Shown piece by piece: positions 55,936-64,000 of a stretch of DNA of 64,000 bases. This DNA is from Pseudomonadota bacterium. GTDB lineage: Bacteria; Pseudomonadota; Gammaproteobacteria; Burkholderiales; Burkholderiaceae_C. A program made the position numbers and the translations under genes. Each line of letters starts with the position of its first letter. Position 1 is the stretch's first letter. The DNA lies in NCBI GenBank assembly GCA_963205115.1, contig CAUJHV010000006.1, positions 124,001 through 188,000 of the forward strand, read 5' to 3'. A model generated the notes under the pieces. It saw only the letters and a program-made list of their open reading frames with translations, did no database searches and was not told the origin of the DNA.

Positions 55936-57000
55936 TCAGTCGAGGGGCCGCGGCGTGTGGCGGCCGGGCGGCGAGGGCAGCAGCGCCATCAGCGCGGCCA
56001 GGGTCTCGCCGGGGATCGAGAAGTCTAGCGCGACGACCACGATGCGCCCGGCGTCCGGCGCATCGGCCGGCAGCTTCACGGCGTCCTTCTCGGTGACGAG
56101 CACCGTGCGGCCGTCGTCGGGCCACGGCCTGGGGTCGAGCGTGGCGTGGTCGGGCAGCGGCAATGGATCCGCACGCAGGCCCAGCGCAGCGAGCGCGCTG
56201 AAGAAGCGCTGCGGAGAAGCGATGCCCGCCGCCGCGATCAGCGAAGCGACCCGCAGCGCCTGCGGGTCGATCGCCGCTGAGAGGTCCCCGCGCCACCACG
56301 CGGCCAGCGGCAGCAGCAGGCCCAGGCGTCGCTGCGCACATGCGCCGGGCCAGGGCGTCGTGGGCTGCGGCGCGTTGTAGAGGACGACCGTGCGCGCGGG
56401 TGGCGCATCGGTCATGGGCTCGCGCAAGGGGCCTGCCGGCAGCACGCAGCCGTTGCCGGTGCCGCGCTCGTCAAAGACCACGAGTTGGGCCACGCGCGGC
56501 AGGCGCCGGTGCTGCAGGCCGTCGTCCGAGACCAGCAGGTTGACGTCGGGATGCGCCGCGCACAGCGCGCGCGCGGCGCCCGCCCGACCGCGCCCGACCC
56601 ACACGGGCACGCCGGTGCGGCGGTGGATCAGCAGCGGCTCGTCGCCGCTGTCGGTGGCAGATGTGGCCGCGTGCACGGCCATCGGCGCGTCACCCGCGCG
56701 GCCGTGTCCCCGCGAGATCACACCGACCTGCCAGCCGGCTTGGCGCAGCGCCTGCACCAGCGCGATCACCGTCGGTGTCTTGCCCGCGCCGCCGACGATG
56801 AGGTTGCCCACGACGACCACCGGCACCGGCACGGGTTCGGGCCGCAGCAGGCTGGTTTGCACGAGTGCGCAGCGCAGCGCCCACGCGGCGCGGTAGAGCC
56901 AGGACAGCGGCGTCAGCAGCAGGCTCAGGCCCGTCGAGCGCGGCGACCACCAGCTGCGCTGCAGCGCGTCGCGCCAGGAGGCGTGCGGGGCCTTCGGCAT
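55936..57000 (-). CDS. lpxK: Tetraacyldisaccharide 4'-kinase LpxK
   Basis: LpxK phosphorylates the 4' position of the lipid A disaccharide at the inner face of the cytoplasmic membrane. From ATG 57000 the protein has 354 residues, with an N-terminal membrane-associated helix (LSLLLTPLSWLYRAAWALRC), the unusual P-loop VVVGNLIVGGAGKTPTVIAL, HGRAGDAP, the SDDGLQHRRLPR catalytic region and VTEKDAVKL near residue 300. Length is normal (320-360). An upstream in-frame extension of 30 residues is Arg/Ser-rich and rejected. It sits 34 bases after exbD. Confidence 0.96.
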   Translation of the reverse strand: MPKAPHASWRDALQRSWWSPRSTGLSLLLTPLSWLYRAAWALRCALVQTSLLRPEPVPVPVVVVGNLIVGGAGKTPTVIALVQALRQAGWQVGVISRGHGRAGDAPMAVHAATSATDSGDEPLLIHRRTGVPVWVGRGRAGAARALCAAHPDVNLLVSDDGLQHRRLPRVAQLVVFDERGTGNGCVLPAGPLREPMTDAPPARTVVLYNAPQPTTPWPGACAQRRLGLLLPLAAWWRGDLSAAIDPQALRVASLIAAAGIASPQRFFSALAALGLRADPLPLPDHATLDPRPWPDDGRTVLVTEKDAVKLPADAPDAGRIVVVALDFSIPGETLAALMALLPSPPGRHTPRPLD

Positions 57001-57034
57001 CAGCGCAAGGCCGGACCGCGGCCGGGAAGGCGGC

Positions 57035-57460
57035 TCAGCGCTTCGCAGCCGTATTCTGGGCAGCGAAGGTGATGCGCGACAGGCCGGCACGCCGCGCGGC
57101 GTCCAGCACGTTGATGACCGACTGGTGCACAGCCATCGCGTCGGCCGAGACGATCACCATCGCATCGGGCTTGCCGGCGGCGGCCGTTCGCATCGCAGCA
57201 GCCAGCGCATCCACATCGCGCGAGTCCAGCGGCTGGCGGTCCAGCGAGTAGCGGCCGTCGCTGGCCACCGAGACGATGATCTCCTTGGGCCGTTCCTGCA
57301 GCTTTTCCGCGTCAGCCGTCGGCAGGTTGACCTTGAGCTCGGTGAAGCGCGAATAGGTCGTCGACAGCATCAAGAAGATCAGGATCACCAACAGCACGTC
57401 GATGAACGGGATCAGGTTGATCTCCGGCTCGTCGTCCGGCGGTCCGCTGTGGAAGCGCAT
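57035..57460 (-). CDS. exbD: ExbD/TolR-type biopolymer transport protein
   Basis: The 141-residue protein starts MRFHSGPPDDEPEINLIPFI and has one helix containing the essential Asp (LIPFIDVLLVILIFLMLS), followed by a periplasmic domain (LKVNLPTADAEKLQERPKEI). With ExbB it turns proton flow into TonB movement for outer-membrane receptors, or belongs to a TolQR-like set. It lies 13 bases after exbB. The two large TonB receptors in this window are potential clients, though such genes serve many receptors. Confidence 0.95.
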   Translation of the reverse strand: MRFHSGPPDDEPEINLIPFIDVLLVILIFLMLSTTYSRFTELKVNLPTADAEKLQERPKEIIVSVASDGRYSLDRQPLDSRDVDALAAAMRTAAAGKPDAMVIVSADAMAVHQSVINVLDAARRAGLSRITFAAQNTAAKR

Positions 57461-57473
57461 GGTCGGTGGGCCT

Positions 57474-58109
57474 TCAGCCGCGTGCCTGCGTGAACCGCAG
57501 CAGTTGCGGCACGAGACGGTCGGCGGCCTGTTCCATGGTCACGCGGTAGTCGTTGACCAGGCCCTTGAAGTAGCGGTGGAACATCAGCGCCGGCACGGCG
57601 ACGATCAGGCCGAAGGCGGTGTTGTACAGCGCGATCGAGATGCCCTGCGCCAGCTGCGCCGGGTTGGCCACGCCCGAGGCCGTGGAGGTCTGCGAGCCGA
57701 AGATCTCGATCATGCCGACCACCGTGCCCAGCAGGCCCAGCAAGGGCGCGGCCGTGGCGATGGTGGCCAGTGCGTTGAGGTAGCGCTCGAGCTGGTGAAC
57801 GACCTCGCGGCCGGCCATCTCGAAGGCCGTGCGCAGCGAGGCTTCGTTGGTGCGCGGGTCGTTGATGACGGCGCGCATGCCGGCGGCCAGCACGCGACCG
57901 AGCATGGAGCTGTCGGCCAGGCGCGAGACGACGTCAGGGCTCGGCAGCGCCGAGCGGGTCACGGACATGACCTCTTCGAGCAGCTTGGGCGGCACGATGC
58001 GCATGCGCCGCAGGGTCATCAGCCGTTCGATGACGAGCGCCACGGCCACGATGGAGCACAGGATCAGCGGCCAGATCGGCCAACCAGCCGCTTGTATGAT
58101 GGACAGCAA
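57474..58109 (-). CDS. exbB: ExbB/TolQ/MotA-type proton channel protein
   Basis: The 211-residue protein begins at TTG 58109 (MLSIIQAAGWPIWPLILCSI); no in-frame ATG exists before the upstream stop, and GGGGA lies about 6 bases before TTG. Three helices are predicted: near residues 10-30, about 125-150 (TIATAAPLLGLLGTVVGMIE, the MotA/TolQ/ExbB signature) and about 165-195 (GISIALYNTAFGLIVAVPAL). It forms the channel complex with ExbD. CATAAT at 58147-58152 on the minus strand may be its -10 box. First gene of the exbB-exbD-lpxK-Trm112-kdsB-adk run. Confidence 0.94.
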   Translation of the reverse strand: MLSIIQAAGWPIWPLILCSIVAVALVIERLMTLRRMRIVPPKLLEEVMSVTRSALPSPDVVSRLADSSMLGRVLAAGMRAVINDPRTNEASLRTAFEMAGREVVHQLERYLNALATIATAAPLLGLLGTVVGMIEIFGSQTSTASGVANPAQLAQGISIALYNTAFGLIVAVPALMFHRYFKGLVNDYRVTMEQAADRLVPQLLRFTQARG

Positions 58110-58307
58110 GGCACGTCCCCGTGTGATGGGTCTTGGTCAACGCGGGATTATGTCCGATGCATCACGGTGGTCCTGACCCGCTGCGCTTGCGTTCTAGGGC
58201 CTTGCCGGAATACGCGCGAATGTCCTCGCCGCATCGACCGCGGCAGGAGCGCGGCGCCGGCCGCGCACCAGGAGGCCCGCCACCCGGCCACCCAGCGGCC
58301 GGCAAGC

Positions 58308-58316
58308 TGTGGATAA
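58308..58316 (-). promoter_or_regulatory. Consensus DnaA box
   Basis: TGTGGATAA on the plus strand is the exact complement of TTATCCACA. Only one copy is present, so this is not an origin; a DnaA-regulated promoter is possible. Confidence 0.4.
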
Positions 58317-58388
58317 CTTTGTGGGCAACCCCGTCGATAGGCGCCCCGGCGGGCGGGCAAACCCGGATCGCTTACGTGTCGCATCAGG

Positions 58389-58412
58389 TTGAAACACAAA
58401 AAGCCGTTTCAA
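58389..58412. promoter_or_regulatory. Inverted repeat TTGAAAC-N10-GTTTCAA upstream of xseA
   Basis: A perfect 7-bp inverted repeat with a ten-base AT-rich spacer in a GC-rich genome, 126 bases before the chosen xseA start. The spacing fits a dimeric regulator site. Confidence 0.45.
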
Positions 58413-58537
58413 ATCAATGAGTTATACGTACTTATGCGGCTTCCCGAGGGAAAGCCATGCGCGAAGCCCTGGAATCACGTGCTTGTGGACTTCTGGACCC
58501 AAGCGCCATGCGGGTTTGCGGCCGATTGGGCGCTGGA

Positions 58538-59890
58538 ATGCCGCGTTCTGAGGGCTTTGCGTGGGGCGTATCGGCGCTCTTGCTGGCCGTGGGGGACAGC
58601 CTGAGCGCGCGATTCGGTGCCGTTGCCGTGCGTGGCGAACTGTCGGGATTCGTGCGCGCCTCCAGTGGCCATTGCTACTTCAGCCTGAAGGACGCCGACG
58701 GTGCGCCCGGGCTGATCCGCTGCGCGCTGTTCCGACGCGCGGCGGCGCTGCTCGATTTCGCACCCGCCGACGGCCAGCAGGTGGAACTGCGGGGGCGTTT
58801 GTCGCTGTACGAGCCGCGGGGAGAACTCCAGCTGGTGGCCGAAAGCCTGCAGCGCCTGGGCGCCGGCAACCTGTACGAGGAGTTCCTGCGGCTGCGTGCC
58901 AAGCTCGCGGCCCAGGGGTTGTTCGACGAGGGCCGGCGCCGGCCCATCCCGCGCCACCCGCGCACGCTGGGTGTGATCACATCGCCCGGCGCGGCGGCCC
59001 TGCGCGACGTGGCGACCGCACTGGCGCGCCGCAGTCCGCAGGTGCGCGTGGTGCTGTATCCCACGCTGGTGCAGGGCCCGCAGGCGCCGGGCGAGATCGT
59101 CGCTGCGCTGGTCACCGCAGCGCAGCGCAAAGAAGTCGACGTGCTGCTGCTGGTGCGCGGCGGCGGCTCGCTGGAAGACCTGTGGGCCTTCAACGACGAA
59201 CGCGTGGTGCGTGCGGTGGCGGCTTCGCCTATTCCGCTCATTTGCGGCGTTGGACATGAGACCGACGTGACGCTGGCCGACCTGGCTGCGGACCTGCGCG
59301 CGGCCACGCCGACGGCGGCCGCCGAACTGGCCGCGCCGGCGCGCGACGAGCTGGCGATCACGCTGGATCGGCTGCAGCAGCGGATGCAGCGCGGGCTGTC
59401 GCGCCAGTTCGACCGCGAAGCGCAGCGCCTGGACGTGCTGGCGCACCGCGCAGGCAAGCCGGCTGCCCGGCTGCAGGGCGAATGGCTGCGGCTCGAGGGC
59501 CTGCAGCGCCGGCTGGCACGCGCATTGGGACAGGCTTCGCAGGCGCCGCGCGCCGCGCTGGCGCCGCTGGCGCATCGGCTGCAGGCGGCCGGCGCGCACG
59601 CGCTGGCGCGACGCCGCGACGCCTTCGACGCCCTGGCCGCACGGTTGCAGGCCGCGCATCCCGCGCACGTGCTGTCGCGCGGATTTGCCTGGGTGCTGGA
59701 CGCCCAGGGCCAGCCGGTGATGCGTGCCGATGCGCTGCAACCGGGCCAGGCCGTGCAGGCCGTGTTTGCCGACGGCCGCGCCGACGCGCAGGTGACGAAG
59801 GTGCAGGCCGGCGCCGGCCTGGCGGCGCCGATCGATCTTTCGCCCGGCCCCAAGGGCTCACCTGGGCGAGGGTCGTCGTCGGCTGCCTAG
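58538..59890 (+). CDS. xseA: Exodeoxyribonuclease VII large subunit XseA
   Basis: XseA with XseB degrades single-stranded DNA to oligonucleotides. From ATG 58538 the protein is 450 residues. The OB-fold starts [20 protein letters not shown]; the nuclease core shows [39 protein letters not shown] and [19 protein letters not shown]; a long helical region and the C-terminal [20 protein letters not shown] follow. Earlier in-frame ATGs at 58457 and 58508 would add 27 or 10 residues; the family's conserved part starts just after residue 5, which favours 58538. xseB is not adjacent. The TAG stop is part of the CCTAGAAT motif upstream of sodB. Confidence 0.94.
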   Translation: MPRSEGFAWGVSALLLAVGDSLSARFGAVAVRGELSGFVRASSGHCYFSLKDADGAPGLIRCALFRRAAALLDFAPADGQQVELRGRLSLYEPRGELQLVAESLQRLGAGNLYEEFLRLRAKLAAQGLFDEGRRRPIPRHPRTLGVITSPGAAALRDVATALARRSPQVRVVLYPTLVQGPQAPGEIVAALVTAAQRKEVDVLLLVRGGGSLEDLWAFNDERVVRAVAASPIPLICGVGHETDVTLADLAADLRAATPTAAAELAAPARDELAITLDRLQQRMQRGLSRQFDREAQRLDVLAHRAGKPAARLQGEWLRLEGLQRRLARALGQASQAPRAALAPLAHRLQAAGAHALARRRDAFDALAARLQAAHPAHVLSRGFAWVLDAQGQPVMRADALQPGQAVQAVFADGRADAQVTKVQAGAGLAAPIDLSPGPKGSPGRGSSSAA

Positions 59891-59893
59891 AAT
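59886..59893 (+). promoter_or_regulatory. CCTAGAAT -10-like motif upstream of sodB
   Basis: The octamer overlaps the xseA stop codon and lies 82 bases before sodB. The same octamer occurs before ispD and ratA. Confidence 0.4.
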
Positions 59894-59975
59894 GCAACGG
59901 TCACCCTGGCCGACCATGCAAGCGCGCATGCGCCGCATCGACAGCCAGGGCCCGATCACCCCAACGAGGAAGCCC

Positions 59976-60557
59976 ATGGAACACACCCTGCCTGCCCTGC
60001 CTTATGCCCTGGATGCCCTGGCCCCGCACTACAGCCGCGAGACGCTGGAGTTCCATCACGGCAAGCACCACAACGCCTATGTGGTGAACCTGAACAACCT
60101 GCAGAAGGGCACCGAGTTCGAATCGATGGCCCTGGAAGACATCGTCAAGAAGGCCAGCGGCGGCATTTACAACAATGCCGCGCAGATCTGGAACCACACC
60201 TTCTTCTGGAATTGCATGAAGCCCAACGGCGGTGGCGAACCCACCGGCGCCGTGGCCGCGGCGATCAATGCCAAGTGGGGCAGCTACGCCGCCTTCCGCG
60301 AGGCCTTCGTCAAGTCGGCGGTCGGCAATTTCGGCTCCGGCTGGACCTGGCTGGTGAAGAAGGCCGACGGCAGCCTGGACATCGTCAACATGGGCGCCGC
60401 CGGCACCCCGCTGACCACCGGCGACAAGGCCCTGCTGACCGTGGACGTGTGGGAACACGCCTACTACATCGACTACCGCAACCTGCGCCCGAAGTTCGTC
60501 GAGACCTTCCTGGACAAGCTGGTCAACTGGGACTTCGTCGCCAAGAACCTCGGCTGA
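59976..60557 (+). CDS. sodB: Superoxide dismutase, iron type
   Basis: The 193-residue enzyme dismutates superoxide in the cytoplasm. It begins [20 protein letters not shown]. Metal ligands are visible: His in [11 protein letters not shown], His in [11 protein letters not shown], and Asp/His in [27 protein letters not shown] and [15 protein letters not shown] match iron-dependent SodB rather than manganese SodA. GAGGAAG precedes the ATG by 5 bases. It is a single gene with an upstream CCTAGAAT motif and no obvious partner downstream. Confidence 0.97.
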   Translation: MEHTLPALPYALDALAPHYSRETLEFHHGKHHNAYVVNLNNLQKGTEFESMALEDIVKKASGGIYNNAAQIWNHTFFWNCMKPNGGGEPTGAVAAAINAKWGSYAAFREAFVKSAVGNFGSGWTWLVKKADGSLDIVNMGAAGTPLTTGDKALLTVDVWEHAYYIDYRNLRPKFVETFLDKLVNWDFVAKNLG

Positions 60558-60836
60558 TCGCCGACTGTCCCCCGTCCCTGGCCCGTGTGAGAAGGGTCCG
60601 GGTGGGCTTTGCGATGGCGGGTGCGCGCGTCGAAACCGGCGCTGCGCACCAGGCCGTCAGCAGAAGAGCCCTGCAGATGGCAGGCTGCTCGGCTTTCCGA
60701 CGGGTGGTCATTCGTGCCACGATGTCCGGGTGAGTTGCCGTACGACCCGCCCGCCCATGTCCGGTCGACCGATGAAGCGGCCTTTGGCCGTGTCCGGTTG
60801 CGGCGTGCGTGGCCCGCGGACTCCAGGGAGCCCGCC

Positions 60837-64000
<3,164 letters not shown>

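Larger units (their letters stand above)
58110..58537. other. Divergent interval exbB - xseA
   Basis: About 430 bases with no convincing gene. It holds the exbB promoter side, a single DnaA-box sequence, a 7-bp inverted repeat and an AT-rich patch around 58389-58432. Some of the xseA-proximal part is open in the xseA frame from ATG 58457. Confidence 0.5.

Noticed and set aside
58308..58316. Replication origin at the DnaA box
   Set aside because: Only one box, no AT-rich unwinding region of the right size, no dnaA/dnaN nearby.

Overview
This window looks like chromosomal DNA of a free-living, high-GC Gram-negative betaproteobacterium, most probably order Burkholderiales (a Comamonadaceae or Rubrivivax/Leptothrix-type genome). 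The assignment rests on protein families and gene order seen here: mfd near ispD-ispF, a RisA/OmpR-type two-component pair, exbB-exbD-lpxK-Trm112-kdsB-adk as one block, a pyrophosphate-type phosphofructokinase, DUF4148 and DUF4124 proteins, and guaB/guaA close together. No rRNA, insertion sequence, integrase or CRISPR array was seen. Most of the window is ordinary housekeeping DNA with accessory patches.

Layout. 1-1.3 kb: 5' part of mfd. 1.7-6.6 kb: accessory patch with an orphan lasso-peptide-B2-like protease coupled to an 82-residue membrane peptide, a divergent unknown membrane-anchored protein, and an 859-residue TIR/deoxyribosyltransferase-like + TRAFs-binding + SLOG-like protein that resembles nucleotide-signalling or conflict proteins. 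6.7-14.8 kb: ispD, ispF, EnvZ/OmpR-like pair, SIMPL protein, alpha/beta hydrolase, relA. A tRNA-Val(GAC) with its terminator follows, then a LysR gene. 15.9-20.3 kb: an RND efflux operon whose adaptor gene carries an in-frame amber codon in its signal peptide. 20.5-22.5 kb: smpB, ratA, rnfH, DUF4124. 22.6-27 kb: guaB - MFS exporter - guaA.

27-35.3 kb: a c-type haem lipoprotein, a cupin-like Tat protein, pfp, DUF4148, LysR, and two acyltransferase-3-type membrane proteins (OpgC-like, OafA-like with SGNH domain). 35.4-37.8 kb: an 801-residue secreted protein built from about 20 degenerate 23-residue repeats and a peptidoglycan-binding domain. 38-46.7 kb: a same-strand run DUF2087 - tadA - ldcA - oligopeptide ABC transporter (lipid- and TM-anchored binding protein, two permeases, fused dual ATPase); the ldcA coupling suggests muropeptide or peptide recycling. 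46.9-53.1 kb: two large TonB-dependent receptors transcribed divergently from a 515-bp control region. 53.2-58.1 kb (minus strand): SDR dehydrogenase under a palindromic operator, then the adk-kdsB-Trm112-lpxK-exbD-exbB block. 58.5-64 kb: xseA, sodB and the start of a hybrid histidine kinase with three PAS domains, running off the end.

Recurring signals: a CCTAGAAT-type -10 motif precedes several genes (mfd, ispD, ratA, sodB) at short distance; several clear intrinsic terminators are present (after tRNA-Val, the 23-residue-repeat gene, the second TonB receptor and adk). The most unusual items are the TIR-like/SLOG protein, the lone B2-like protease pair, the 23-residue-repeat protein, the amber-disrupted adaptor, and a palindromic element sitting between permease and ATPase genes.
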